DNA of 64,000 nt from Psychrobacillus soli (GTDB taxonomy: Bacteria; Bacillota; Bacilli; Bacillales_A; Planococcaceae). The notes under the pieces were generated by a model, which did not search any database, was not told the DNA's origin, and was given only the letters and a program-made list of their open reading frames with translations. Shown here in pieces: positions 1 through 7,693 of this stretch; within the stretch, counting starts at the first letter, position 1; each line of letters starts with the position of its first letter. The stretch covers positions 28,567 through 92,566 of the forward strand of contig NZ_VDGG01000002.1 of the NCBI RefSeq assembly GCF_006861775.1. The letters are read 5' to 3'. Made by a program: the position numbers and the translations under genes.

Positions 1-255
1 AATCTATGTCTTTATTTATGGGCAGCTTGTCGAGGTGCAAAACGAGTAGTTAAAATAAGCGGAAAGAAATTTGTGTGGATTTTCTCCCTTCTTATATTTA
101 TAGGCACATTATTCGTTCAATCTAGAACGCAAATAAATACGATTAATACTCAATTTGGACATATAGCTTTTTATATTATATTTGTCTATCCTATTTTCTT
201 ATTGTTCGTAACAATGCTGAAAAAGAAATATACATCACAGAAGGAGCAAAAATAA
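1..255 (+). CDS. Spore germination permease, GerB (GerAB/YndE) family, C-terminal end (partial)
   Basis: The frame is open from base 1, so only the last 84 residues are in the window. It shows an Arg/Lys-rich loop (CRGAKRVVK, about residues 9-17) followed by two hydrophobic segments and a Lys-rich tail, which is how GerB-family germinant receptor permeases end. GerB subunits are inner-membrane proteins of the spore that sense germinants with GerA and GerC partners. The stop codon overlaps the start of the downstream gerC by one base (TAATG), so they are co-transcribed. The GTG at 73 could start a short frame but is internal to the longer one. Family assignment rests on this C-terminus plus the gerC neighbour. 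Confidence 0.8.
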   Translation, partial: NLCLYLWAACRGAKRVVKISGKKFVWIFSLLIFIGTLFVQSRTQINTINTQFGHIAFYIIFVYPIFLLFVTMLKKKYTSQKEQK

Positions 256-1379
256 TGAAGATATTTAAGTTCTATTTCATTCTTCTTTTTCTTCCTGGTA
301 TCTTAAGCGGTTGTGTAGAGACAAATATATTGGATCGGGTCGGATTAACCACTTTAGTCGGGTATGATGCCGGAACCGAAGAAAAAATAGCCACTACTGC
401 CGTTATTAGAGAAGTAAACCCAGAATTTCAAAGTAATGTGGAAGTGGTTACGACGGAAAACGAAACGAGCAAAGGAAATAGGATGAAAGCCAATCGAAAA
501 TTATCCAAAAAAATTATGGTCGGTCAGATGAGAGTCATTTTGTTCGGTGAAGAATTGGCAAAAGATGATCTTCATTTTTACATTGATACACATTTAGAAA
601 ATGCTAGTATAAGTAATAGTCTGTATTTGGCAGTAGTAGAAGGAGAAACAGCACCTCTTCTCCAATACGAATATAAAAATATAGATGATATAGGTCAACA
701 TATATATAGGCTAATAGAACAAAATGTTAAGCAGGAACACATGATTTCATCTAGCTTGCATGAAATTGCACACGATTTTTATATGGAAGGCAAAGATAGT
801 GCGATGCCAATTATTAAAAGGGAGGATGATTTAATCGAATTAACAGGCATTGCCCTATTTAGCGGTGGCAAAATGGTAAGTACACTTCCAGTGGAGGATA
901 GCTTTTATGTAAAGCTTGTGAGAGATAGTTTTACGTCAGGAATATTTGAAACAATCATTCAAAAAGAGGATATTCCTCCCAATTTGATGACTGGCACGGC
1001 TAGCGATATGCCAGTAGCATTTGATGCTATTCGCTCGAAAAGAGTGTTGAAATTAGTTGATCCGACCACTCCAGAGTTTGATTTGCAGCTTAAACTAAAA
1101 GCAAGATTGTTAGAAGTATATCCAGATGTGAACCTAGGAGATCCAAAAGTAGTCGAAGGAATTGAAAATGCGGTAAGTAAAAACTTATCAAGAGAGATAT
1201 CAAGGGTAATTGCCCATAGTCAAAATGTCCAATCGGATATCTTTGGATTTGGCGAAAAATATAGAAGCTCAGTAAGAAACTCTAATCTGACGAAAGAAAA
1301 ATGGCATGAAATGTATAAAAATATGAAGGTGAATATAAAGGTTGAGTTTGACATACTTAGAGATGGGGTTTTTGAGTGA
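255..1379 (+). CDS. Ger(x)C family spore germination lipoprotein
   Basis: A 374-residue protein with a lipoprotein signal: charged N-terminus, hydrophobic core and lipobox LSGC (Cys about residue 20). The body carries Ger(x)C landmarks: an LTTLVGYD-like segment after the lipobox, LSKKIMVGQMRVILFGEE, and the C-terminal DIFGFGEKYR motif. GerC proteins are lipid-anchored on the outer face of the spore inner membrane and are needed for germinant receptor function. It overlaps the preceding gerB by one base, giving the order B-C at the 3' end of an operon whose upstream part is outside the window. A hairpin at 1458-1491 may end the transcript. Confidence 0.9.
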   Translation: MKIFKFYFILLFLPGILSGCVETNILDRVGLTTLVGYDAGTEEKIATTAVIREVNPEFQSNVEVVTTENETSKGNRMKANRKLSKKIMVGQMRVILFGEELAKDDLHFYIDTHLENASISNSLYLAVVEGETAPLLQYEYKNIDDIGQHIYRLIEQNVKQEHMISSSLHEIAHDFYMEGKDSAMPIIKREDDLIELTGIALFSGGKMVSTLPVEDSFYVKLVRDSFTSGIFETIIQKEDIPPNLMTGTASDMPVAFDAIRSKRVLKLVDPTTPEFDLQLKLKARLLEVYPDVNLGDPKVVEGIENAVSKNLSREISRVIAHSQNVQSDIFGFGEKYRSSVRNSNLTKEKWHEMYKNMKVNIKVEFDILRDGVFE

Positions 1380-1457
1380 AGCATTTACGTAGAGGTATTA
1401 ATGCCCTTGAAGGCGGAAGAAAAATTAATCACGCATAATTAAATGTATCCTTCTTCC

Positions 1458-1491
1458 CCTCTTTATTCTATATAAAAAATAAAGAGGTTTT
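1458..1491 (+). terminator. Hairpin with T-run whose 3' arm carries the next gene's ribosome binding site
   Basis: A 10-bp perfect stem (CCTCTTTATT at 1458-1467, AATAAAGAGG at 1478-1487) is followed by TTTT, the form of an intrinsic terminator for the gerC transcript. The 3' arm contains AAAGAGG at 1481-1487, which sits 9 bases before the ATG at 1497 and is the only good Shine-Dalgarno for that gene. Confidence 0.65.
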
Positions 1492-1496
1492 CTACG

Positions 1497-2282
1497 ATGT
1501 ATACTTACTTAAAAAACTACACTCATTTTTCTACTAAAGAGGAACTAGATGCAGCAACCAATTTACATATCGCGAAGAACTATAATCACCTTAACTCTAC
1601 TGATCGAACTGTTCTCGATACAATTCGCCGATATTCAGTAAAATACGGATCAGCACATTTAAAAGCAGAAACCATTGGAAAAGCTATTAAGAAATCCGAA
1701 TCTACAGTACGACGTGCCATTCGAAAGCTAGAAAAACTTTCTATTATTGAGCGTATTCCCTACGTCCGTCCTGTATTAAGTGGGCTTGGAGCGAATGTTT
1801 ATTCTATTTTACCTATAAATGAACAGGCGGAAATGAATACCCCGTCTAAAGCCGAGGAAGCAAACGACGGGAAGAACCAAGCAAATAATTCTGCAGACGA
1901 ACCGTTATTTATAAAATCTAATAATAAAGATCTTAAAGAAACGTATCCTGCGGAGAAGATGCCACTTACGCTTTTTGAAAGAATGAAGTCTATACTTTCA
2001 TCCACAATAGGTGATGTCGCTCTAGCACGAAAACTATTTGGTATCCACCGTTATCATTCCTTGAAATTGTTAATGTTCTCTATCTATTCGGATAAAGAAG
2101 AGCTGTTTGACGAATTAGCTCTACGAGCGCTTCATATTACAGTCCAAAAAACGAAACAGAAGACCATTCATAATATGGCAGGTTACTATTCTGGTGTCTT
2201 GAACAAACTAATTGACGAAACTCTTTTTAGTGATACTTTTCATTTCTACGACAAGCCAGCCGATCAATTTTTTTATAAATAA
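1497..2282 (+). CDS. Helix-turn-helix protein, replication/regulator-like, unknown role
   Basis: A 261-residue soluble protein. Residues about 45-95 look like a winged helix: LKAETIGKAIKKSESTVRRA is a clear helix-turn-helix with a DNA-recognition helix, followed by a short wing. This is the arrangement seen in phage and plasmid replication-initiation or GntR/MarR-type domains. The middle (about 105-150) is polar and likely disordered; the C-terminal 100 residues are alpha-helical with no motif I recognise. The start is fixed by AAAGAGG at 1481-1487, which is buried in a terminator-type hairpin. No partner genes adjoin it. Function cannot be assigned; DNA binding is the only supported activity. 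Confidence 0.75.
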   Translation: MYTYLKNYTHFSTKEELDAATNLHIAKNYNHLNSTDRTVLDTIRRYSVKYGSAHLKAETIGKAIKKSESTVRRAIRKLEKLSIIERIPYVRPVLSGLGANVYSILPINEQAEMNTPSKAEEANDGKNQANNSADEPLFIKSNNKDLKETYPAEKMPLTLFERMKSILSSTIGDVALARKLFGIHRYHSLKLLMFSIYSDKEELFDELALRALHITVQKTKQKTIHNMAGYYSGVLNKLIDETLFSDTFHFYDKPADQFFYK

Positions 2283-2365
2283 TATAGTAGGCTTTGTTAT
2301 TAAGCTGAGGTAAACTGAAAAGGAGGAATTTTCTCATCATTCCGATCACAACAAAGGAGAAATAC

Positions 2366-3184
2366 ATGTTAAGTACAAAACAACTACAAGATATTGAAAA
2401 ACTTCAAAAAGAATGTGCGGCATATGATTATATTCAATTAAAATTAAACTGGGAAATGCTTCGAAATCGGGAGTCAGATCAACTCGATTTCCTGCATTAT
2501 GAAAATGATGAACTCATTGCTTTTTTAGGTTTATATCCATTTGGGTCAACCGTAGAAGTATGCGGAATGGTAAAACCAAGAGAACGTCGAAAAGGACATT
2601 TCTCTAGATTGTTTCAACTTGGAATGGTTTCGGCAAAAGAGAACTCCTTCAAGAGGATCTTGTTAAATGCTCCAGCGAGTTCTACTGCTGCCAACGCTTT
2701 TTTAGCAAAACAAGGAGCTACCTACGGATTTTCAGAACATCAAATGCAATGGCAGGAACGGATTTTAGAAGAAGTAGATGGTTTTACGTTGCGACAAGCA
2801 ACAAAAGCTGATTCAGACATGCGTGTACGTTTGTCGATGGAGGCATTTGGTTTAACAGAAGAAGATGCAAGGGCTACAGAAAGTAGAATAAACGGCGATG
2901 TAGATAACATCATGTATATGATAGATGTGAACGAAGGAACAATAGGAAACATTAGAATAAAACAAGAAAATGGCGAAGCATGGATTTATGGTTTCGCAAT
3001 CCTACTCGAATACCAAGGAAAAGGCATAGGACGAATAGTATTGCAAAAAGTAGTCAAGGAACAATCCGCCTCGGGACATACTGTTCATCTAGAAGTAGAA
3101 ACTAAAAATACACATGCACTTGGACTTTATGAATCAATCGGATTTATAGTAGTGCATGCACAAGATTACTATATATACGATTAA
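2366..3184 (+). CDS. Tandem GNAT-domain N-acetyltransferase
   Basis: A 272-residue protein with two GNAT-like halves. The N-terminal half (about 1-130) has MVKPRERRKGHFSRL, a degenerate acetyl-CoA loop. The C-terminal half (about 135-272) has the cleaner signature LEYQGKGIGRIVL followed by NTHALGLYESIGF, which binds acetyl-CoA pyrophosphate and forms the last strands. Such proteins transfer an acetyl group to an amine; the substrate cannot be told. AAAGGAG at about 2355 precedes the ATG at a normal distance. It stands alone, with a strong hairpin downstream at 3207-3236. Confidence 0.85.
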   Translation: MLSTKQLQDIEKLQKECAAYDYIQLKLNWEMLRNRESDQLDFLHYENDELIAFLGLYPFGSTVEVCGMVKPRERRKGHFSRLFQLGMVSAKENSFKRILLNAPASSTAANAFLAKQGATYGFSEHQMQWQERILEEVDGFTLRQATKADSDMRVRLSMEAFGLTEEDARATESRINGDVDNIMYMIDVNEGTIGNIRIKQENGEAWIYGFAILLEYQGKGIGRIVLQKVVKEQSASGHTVHLEVETKNTHALGLYESIGFIVVHAQDYYIYD

Positions 3185-3200
3185 CTTATTTCTTTATCTA

Positions 3201-3236
3201 AAAAAACCTGATTTCCTCATAATTGAGGAAATCAGG
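3201..3236. terminator. Bidirectional intrinsic terminator
   Basis: Perfect 13-bp stem (CCTGATTTCCTCA at 3207-3219, TGAGGAAATCAGG at 3224-3236) with a 4-base loop. On the minus strand it is followed by six T (A-run 3201-3206), ending the holin transcript; on the plus strand it follows the acetyltransferase gene. Confidence 0.85.
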
Positions 3237-3272
3237 GGCTCGTTTTAGATTGATGATTTTCAGTAATTAAAT

Positions 3273-3530
3273 CTATTTAAGTCCTTTGTCTCTCAAATAT
3301 TGCGTATTGCGACGAGCCTTGTAACGCACATCGTTATTTTTCCACCATGCCCAAATCGATGCAAAAAAAGCAAATCCAAATGTCACTCCAAGCTCTACTT
3401 CTTCGTTACTAAATTCAATTGGACTGTAGCCCTTCATAACTAGAAATTGATTTAACCATGCTATTAAGAGAACGACCGTCCGAACAACCATCATTTTTTC
3501 AAACGGAGCAGGATGTTGTTTATTCGTCAA
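3273..3530 (-). CDS. Phage holin, SPP1/XhlB-like family (orphan)
   Basis: An 85-residue protein with two hydrophobic segments (about residues 15-32 and 48-62) and a basic C-terminal tail (KARRNTQYLRDKGLK). The pattern VVRTVVLLIAWLNQFL, then a polar turn and WAWWKNN, matches the SPP1-type holin family (XhlB-like), which form lesions in the cytoplasmic membrane to release endolysin. The start is TTG at 3530, preceded by AGGGGGG at about 6-base spacing; an ATG at residue 13 is an alternative. No endolysin or other phage gene adjoins it, so it may be a phage relic or a domesticated membrane protein. Confidence 0.75.
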   Translation of the reverse strand: MTNKQHPAPFEKMMVVRTVVLLIAWLNQFLVMKGYSPIEFSNEEVELGVTFGFAFFASIWAWWKNNDVRYKARRNTQYLRDKGLK

Positions 3531-3628
3531 ATTTGGCCCCCCTAAAGTTGTTGGATTAATGTTTGTTCCCTAATATCATATGTTATTAGAGCTTGACCTC
3601 ATTCGACTTTTATAATAATTGCATGAAA

Positions 3629-4183
3629 TTAATTCGACATATTCTCATCCCAATCACCGCTAAGTATTCCATACACAACATGATCCACAAAATGATCATA
3701 CAGCCATTCTGCTTGCCTTACACAACCTTCTTCCGTAAAACCTAATCTCTCTGGTATCGCTCTACTCTTCTTATTCTCTACTGCTGCACGAATTTCCACT
3801 CTATTCAACATCAACTCTTTTAATGCATAATCAACAAAAGCTTTCACGGATGCCGTCATCAATCCTAACCCAACGTAATCATTCCCAAGCCAGTAGCCAA
3901 TACTTGTGGACTTATTATTCCAATCAATTTTATGAAAACCAATGACCCCGGCAAGATTTCCTTCATACCAAATGCCGGCTTGAAAGCCATTATTTTCACT
4001 AAATTGTTTCATCGTCGACTGAATAAAGCTTTGTGTATCAACAACAGATTTAGTGTAATCGATGAATTGCAGCCATTCTCTCAACGTTTCTTTCGAACCA
4101 ATCGTCAAACCGAACAATTGTTCTGAGTCCCGTAAATCGAGCATTTTTAGCTTTGTTTTTTCATTAATCATGTGTGTAAACAT
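3629..4183 (-). CDS. GNAT N-acetyltransferase, RimL/YdaF-like
   Basis: A 184-residue protein of RimJ/RimL type, the length of B. subtilis YdaF. Visible marks: AGVIGFHKIDWNNKSTSIGYWLG, then the acetyl-CoA-binding region around YVGLGLMTASVKAF (about 110-124), LNRVEIRAAVENKKSRAIPE, and ERLGFTEEG near 155. RimL relatives acetylate N-terminal amines of ribosomal proteins, but many act on other substrates. GGGGGAAA precedes the ATG by 8 bases. A decayed copy of its first part lies just upstream at 4298-4385. Confidence 0.85.
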   Translation of the reverse strand: MFTHMINEKTKLKMLDLRDSEQLFGLTIGSKETLREWLQFIDYTKSVVDTQSFIQSTMKQFSENNGFQAGIWYEGNLAGVIGFHKIDWNNKSTSIGYWLGNDYVGLGLMTASVKAFVDYALKELMLNRVEIRAAVENKKSRAIPERLGFTEEGCVRQAEWLYDHFVDHVVYGILSGDWDENMSN

Positions 4184-4199
4184 GTGATTTCCCCCTATT

Positions 4200-4227
4200 A
4201 GTTAACATAATATTATTATATTGAATC
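4200..4227. other. dif-like half-site 1
   Basis: Read on the minus strand this ends in ATATTATGTTAACT, close to the conserved right half of the Bacillus dif site (TATATTATGTAAACT) with one or two changes; the left half does not match. Confidence 0.4.
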
Positions 4228-4297
4228 ATTTTTATGTATTGGAGAAAACGTTGAATATCTGAAACAAACCTAGTGTTATCAATGTTTTGAACCTTTA

Positions 4298-4385
4298 TTT
4301 CAACGTTTCATTCAATCTCGTTCGAAAATAACCAAACAAATGTTCTCAACCCCGTAAATTGAGCATTTTAGCTTTATTTTCTCTA
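4298..4385 (-). pseudogene. Decayed fragment of the 5' end of the neighbouring acetyltransferase gene
   Basis: This stretch repeats, with substitutions and small indels, the sequence at about 4080-4170 that codes for the N-terminus of the GNAT gene: both contain CAACGTTTC, CCGTAAAT, GAGCATTTT and AGCTTT in the same order. No open frame survives. It looks like the remains of a tandem duplication, and each copy is followed upstream by a TAGTT(T/A)ACATAATATTATTAT motif (4200, 4475). Confidence 0.65.
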
Positions 4386-4474
4386 AAAGCAGAGCATTTT
4401 TGATAACAGAAAAATATTATTGAATTATACCACTATTAGAAATATTTATATAGAGCAATAATAAACCCGTAAAT

Positions 4475-4502
4475 AGTTTACATAATATTATTATTTAAAT
4501 CT
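4475..4502. other. dif-like half-site 2
   Basis: On the minus strand this ends in AATATTATGTAAACT, identical in its last 14 bases to the right (RipX/XerD-binding) half of Bacillus dif. The left half diverges. It forms one edge of the 1.7-kb segment that ends at a third such site beside the recombinase gene. Confidence 0.5.
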
Positions 4503-4610
4503 AAATGCTTAATAGGTGCTATGGAAATTAGAGGTGAAAATACTTGATTTAGAGTTCTCTATTGCCAGATTGTCGGGACTTCTATAAACTCAATATATTA
4601 AGAGAATGAG

Positions 4611-5516
4611 GTGAGAAAAATACAACAAATTGATTCAACAAAAGATAAAAGAACTTTTTTCCAATGGATTAACTTTCTGATTCCGTATATATATACTACA
4701 GGAATTATTCTCATACTAATTTGGATGATTTCTGCATCGATCCTTATAGGTATAGCAACATTAACTGAGAATCCAAAGACTTTTTTTCTTCAACCCGATC
4801 CAGATACTATCATTACAGATATACAAGAAAAAGAAACAGCATTTGCTATAATTGTTAAACCTTTTGTAGAATCTAATTTTAATCAAATAATCTTTAGAGG
4901 GCTCTTTTTACTCTTAATCTGGCTGCTATTATTTTTAACTATCCCTGTCGCCTTTAAACGATTAAAGAGATTTAGATTTTTAAATTTGGAATTTGAAGTA
5001 GATAATATTGAACAAGCTGCAATTGAAACGGTTGAGATCAGTGGGACTAAAGCGAAATTAATGGCATATTTTTCAGGAGATGATGCTTCTGGAAGGACTT
5101 TAGGGTTTTTATCTGAATCGTCTATAGACTATAGGGAAGTGTTAGAATACTTCCTGGCCGAAACTCAAATGGGATATAAAAATAATCCAATCAATGGTGC
5201 ATTTACATATCAAATTTACACTAGTACAGCTCCTGAAAAACTAAATGATTTAGTAGAAGAATCTAAAGAATCTGGGGAATCTGTTGTTAGCAACAAAGTC
5301 AATGAGGATAATTTATGGAAGAAAAGCTACCTTGTTTTCTATTTCGTTTACAATAGCACTGAGTATATTACCGTAATTGAAAGCTATACATACTCTTTCG
5401 ATATTTTAGACAAGTATCTTTTCGAACTATTACATAAAACTATTGGTAAAAATTTAGAAAACATCGAGTATATGGTAGCATTGACAAACTCAGATGTAAA
5501 TACAATTGTAGAATAA
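4611..5516 (+). CDS. Membrane protein of unknown function
   Basis: A 301-residue protein I do not recognise. Two hydrophobic segments are evident: residues about 20-48 (LIPYIYTTGIILILIWMI) and about 97-118 (GLFLLLIWLLLFLTI), with about 45 residues between them and a soluble C-terminal domain of about 180 residues that is likely cytoplasmic. That domain contains EFEVDNIEQAAIETVEIS, reminiscent of a helix leading out of the membrane. The start is uncertain: the GTG at 4611 has only a weak upstream site, and the first in-frame ATG is at residue 39. AT content is high. It lies in the segment bounded by dif-like motifs, so it may be mobile cargo. Confidence 0.7.
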   Translation: MRKIQQIDSTKDKRTFFQWINFLIPYIYTTGIILILIWMISASILIGIATLTENPKTFFLQPDPDTIITDIQEKETAFAIIVKPFVESNFNQIIFRGLFLLLIWLLLFLTIPVAFKRLKRFRFLNLEFEVDNIEQAAIETVEISGTKAKLMAYFSGDDASGRTLGFLSESSIDYREVLEYFLAETQMGYKNNPINGAFTYQIYTSTAPEKLNDLVEESKESGESVVSNKVNEDNLWKKSYLVFYFVYNSTEYITVIESYTYSFDILDKYLFELLHKTIGKNLENIEYMVALTNSDVNTIVE

Positions 5517-5577
5517 TTCTATCTTTCTTGACCTAACAATAAATCATCATGTACTATATAGAAAAGGAGTGATTAAT

Positions 5578-5763
5578 ATGGTAAGTGTCAAAACTCCAAT
5601 CAATACCAATGATGTTAAAGAGCGTGCAGCAAGAAAATTAAATCGCTTTAGTGCCAGAAGAAGCACTAAAGATGTTATAACCGGTGATATGGTAAAGCCA
5701 ATCCACGTCAATAAATCAGAACCTTTAGTAAGACGAATGACGAACTATCAAAAGACTAATTAA
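5578..5763 (+). CDS. Small basic protein of unknown function
   Basis: A 61-residue, Arg/Lys-rich protein (RAARKLNRFSARRSTK) with no recognised domain. AAAAGGAG at 5562-5568 lies 9 bases before the ATG at 5578, so the upstream in-frame GTG at 5569, which overlaps the Shine-Dalgarno, is not the start. It is followed by a strong terminator at 5770-5797, which supports a real gene. Its composition would allow nucleic-acid binding, but that is only a guess. Confidence 0.55.
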   Translation: MVSVKTPINTNDVKERAARKLNRFSARRSTKDVITGDMVKPIHVNKSEPLVRRMTNYQKTN

Positions 5764-5769
5764 CAGTAA

Positions 5770-5797
5770 CCCACTTTTTAAAAAGTGGGTCTTTTTT
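5770..5797 (+). terminator. Intrinsic terminator
   Basis: A 10-bp stem CCCACTTTTT/AAAAAGTGGG (5770-5789) is followed by TC and seven T. It closes the 61-residue gene. The convergent minus-strand frame reads into the hairpin. Confidence 0.85.
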
Positions 5798-5966
5798 TGT
5801 TTAATCTTAAATTTTTTGAGTGTTTTTCAGCTAATACCTGCATAATTGGCGATGATCCAACTAAATCAGCCGGATGTTTTACTGGTAAGCTTCCTAGGTT
5901 TATCTCACTAATGCTTTTAAATTTCTCGCCATTTAAATATTTTTTATAGATTTCAGACATCTTCAA
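5778..5966 (-). CDS. Small protein of unknown function
   Basis: A 62-residue frame, convergent with the preceding small gene. On the minus strand AAAAGGAG lies 9 bases before TTG at 5966; the ATG at 5972 is only 3 bases from the site and therefore less likely, and another ATG is at 5960. Residues IYKKYLNGEKFKSI and SSPIMQVLAEKHSK look like ordinary protein, but no family comes to mind. The last residues are encoded inside the opposing terminator hairpin, an oddity that lowers confidence. Confidence 0.45.
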   Translation of the reverse strand: MKMSEIYKKYLNGEKFKSISEINLGSLPVKHPADLVGSSPIMQVLAEKHSKNLRLNKKRPTF

Positions 5967-6053
5967 GTGCATCCGCTCCTTTTAAACTCCAAGTACACCA
6001 TGCGTATATCGTATTATATTCCATCCATTGCATTAGTTATTCAAATCTACAAA

Positions 6054-6100
6054 AAAAAGTGGAGTGCTTCTAAGGACTTCCCTTAAAATCTCCACTTTTT
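6054..6100 (-). terminator. Intrinsic terminator downstream of the recombinase
   Basis: Stem AAAAAGTGGAG (6054-6064) pairs with CTCCACTTTTT (6090-6100), with a smaller inner hairpin around TAAGG/CCTTA. On the minus strand it is followed by an uninterrupted T-run (A-run at 6051-6058), ending the recombinase transcript. Confidence 0.8.
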
Positions 6101-6173
6101 ATTCGCTAAACATAGATAAATGAAAGTCATGTCTCTTTTTTAATTTGATTCATTTATTTCTAATTCATCATTT

Positions 6174-6201
6174 AGTTTACATAATATAATTATATTAACC
6201 T
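6174..6201. other. dif-like half-site 3, at the 3' end of the recombinase gene
   Basis: On the minus strand this reads AGGTTAATATAAT followed by TATATTATGTAAACT; the last 15 bases are identical to the right half of Bacillus dif, while the left half differs. It overlaps the stop codon of the tyrosine recombinase gene. Confidence 0.6.
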
Positions 6202-7151
6202 AAATGGTTGAACGGATTGTTTTCAATTACTTGTTGTATTTCTTTGTCTTCCACATGCGTATATATTTGTGTTGTAGAAACACTCGTGTGCCCTAGAATA
6301 TGCTGCAAACTTCTAATGTCTGCTCCATTTTTGTACATAATAGTTGCTGATGTATGTCTTAGTTTATGTGGCGTTAGTTTTTCTTTGTTTAAACCAGAAT
6401 CAGCGTTTATTTGTTTGACAATTTTTGCGACCGTTTGCCTAGTTAATCTCGTACCTTTTTGTGATAAGAACAGTGCTTCATTCGTACTAGCACCTTGTAT
6501 GTACTGACGTTCCTTCTGCATATATACCTCGAGAGATTGGATGCACACATTGTTCAAGAAAACTGTTCGCTCTTTATCTCCCTTCCCTACTACACGCAAC
6601 ACCTTGTCCTGGATCGAAGTCAGATTTAAGCTACATAATTCCGACACACGAAGACCTAAGTTTAAAAAGAACATTATCATCGTGTAATTTCGATAATAGT
6701 GATTAGTTCTTTTTATTCCTTTAATGAATATTTCCGCGTCTTCTTGATTCATATATATAGGCTTTTTCTTTCCAATTTTAGGTGCCTCTAGCTCATCTGC
6801 AGCATTATATTCGATTAATCTTCTTTTTCCTTTTAAATATTTGAAAAATGATTTGATTGTTGCTGCTTTTCGCGCTCTCGTTGCTGCACTATTACCTCGC
6901 TTCCTTTCGCAAAATTCTAGAAACAAGTAAATATCTTCTAATGATATTTCGCGAATAAAGTCGATCGTAATGTCTTTAATACAAATTTCGTCCATTTTTT
7001 CTGGTTCGATATCATTTTCGACAGCTTTTAAAAATCGTAATAACAAAACGATATCATATTCATATTCTTTTCTTGTTCTAAGAGATTTTCCCTTTATCGT
7101 TGTTAAATATACTAAAAAGTCTTTTACTATTTTCGGTATTTCTTGCTGCAA
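6195..7151 (-). CDS. Tyrosine recombinase/integrase, XerC/XerD-like
   Basis: A 318-residue phage-integrase family protein: an N-terminal SAM-like core-binding domain (about 8-120) and a C-terminal catalytic domain. Catalytic residues are readable: Arg in LGLRVSELCSL, Lys in VGKGDKERTVF, HKLRHTSAT (His-x-x-Arg), His in LQHILGHTSVSTT, and the nucleophile Tyr in TQIYTHVED. It breaks and rejoins DNA through a 3'-phosphotyrosine bond. The TTG at 7151 has AAGAGG at 8-base spacing; the upstream GTG at 7158-7160 overlaps that site. It is the size of XerC/D and lies against a dif-like motif, so a dif-related site is its likely substrate. It is alone, with its own terminator. Confidence 0.88.
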   Translation of the reverse strand: MQQEIPKIVKDFLVYLTTIKGKSLRTRKEYEYDIVLLLRFLKAVENDIEPEKMDEICIKDITIDFIREISLEDIYLFLEFCERKRGNSAATRARKAATIKSFFKYLKGKRRLIEYNAADELEAPKIGKKKPIYMNQEDAEIFIKGIKRTNHYYRNYTMIMFFLNLGLRVSELCSLNLTSIQDKVLRVVGKGDKERTVFLNNVCIQSLEVYMQKERQYIQGASTNEALFLSQKGTRLTRQTVAKIVKQINADSGLNKEKLTPHKLRHTSATIMYKNGADIRSLQHILGHTSVSTTQIYTHVEDKEIQQVIENNPFNHLG

Positions 7152-7185
7152 ATTAATCACCTCTTATACTCCCATTTTATCACAA

Positions 7186-7221
7186 AATAAGGTTCCCAAA
7201 TATGTATTTGGGAACCTTATT
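7186..7221. repeat. 36-bp near-perfect palindrome upstream of the recombinase
   Basis: AATAAGGTTCCCAAATA (7186-7202) is exactly inverted at 7205-7221 with a 2-base centre. There is no T-run on the minus strand side, so it is not a classical terminator for the recombinase. It lies about 35 bases upstream of that gene's start, where an operator or recombination accessory site would be expected. Confidence 0.6.
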
Positions 7222-7693
7222 GAAAATTAATAAATTTTATCGTAAAAAAGCCTTTTATTGATCAGTTAATTCCAAATATTAGGGTGCTTCAAATTCACTC
7301 TTAGAGGCGTTTATCTTTTCTTTTGTGTGTTCTTGTAGGTAAACGGCTTTAAAATTAAGTTTTGTAAAAAAGAGATGAACGATTTATAGCTGCTTCTTCT
7401 ATGAATGCTTTAAACTCATTAGCCGTACCGCACGGACAGGAATTTCGCTCCCGAAGTCAGCTTCTTTGTACATGTCCACATAATCAAATCCGAATACACA
7501 AACAGACCGAACAGTGCATCTTCCGGTCTGTTTGCAATGAAATTCAACTATTACTTTTTGAATATGTGGTTATATCCTTTAAATTATCTGTGACTTTTTG
7601 TAATACTTCAATCATTCTACACTAGTATTAATAACTTTGCGGTTCTCAACTTGTTAGCCCAGCATCTGCAATTTTAGATTTCAGTGCATATAT
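7222..7693. other. Intergenic stretch with possible gene debris
   Basis: No intact gene is seen in these 470 bases. On the minus strand fragments such as CPCGTANEFKAFIEEAA (about 7380-7440) and IEVLQKVTDNLKDITTY (about 7553-7618) read like pieces of a protein split by frame changes, so a decayed short gene is possible. A 10-bp inverted repeat AAACAGACCG/CGGTCTGTTT lies at 7500-7509 and 7524-7533 without a T-run. Confidence 0.35.

Noticed and set aside
7500..7533. Inverted repeat AAACAGACCG/CGGTCTGTTT as terminator
   Set aside because: No T-run and a 14-base loop; noted only as part of the gap.
7401..7625. Plus-strand frame of 74 codons
   Set aside because: No ribosome site and protein-like only by length; the minus strand reads more like gene debris.
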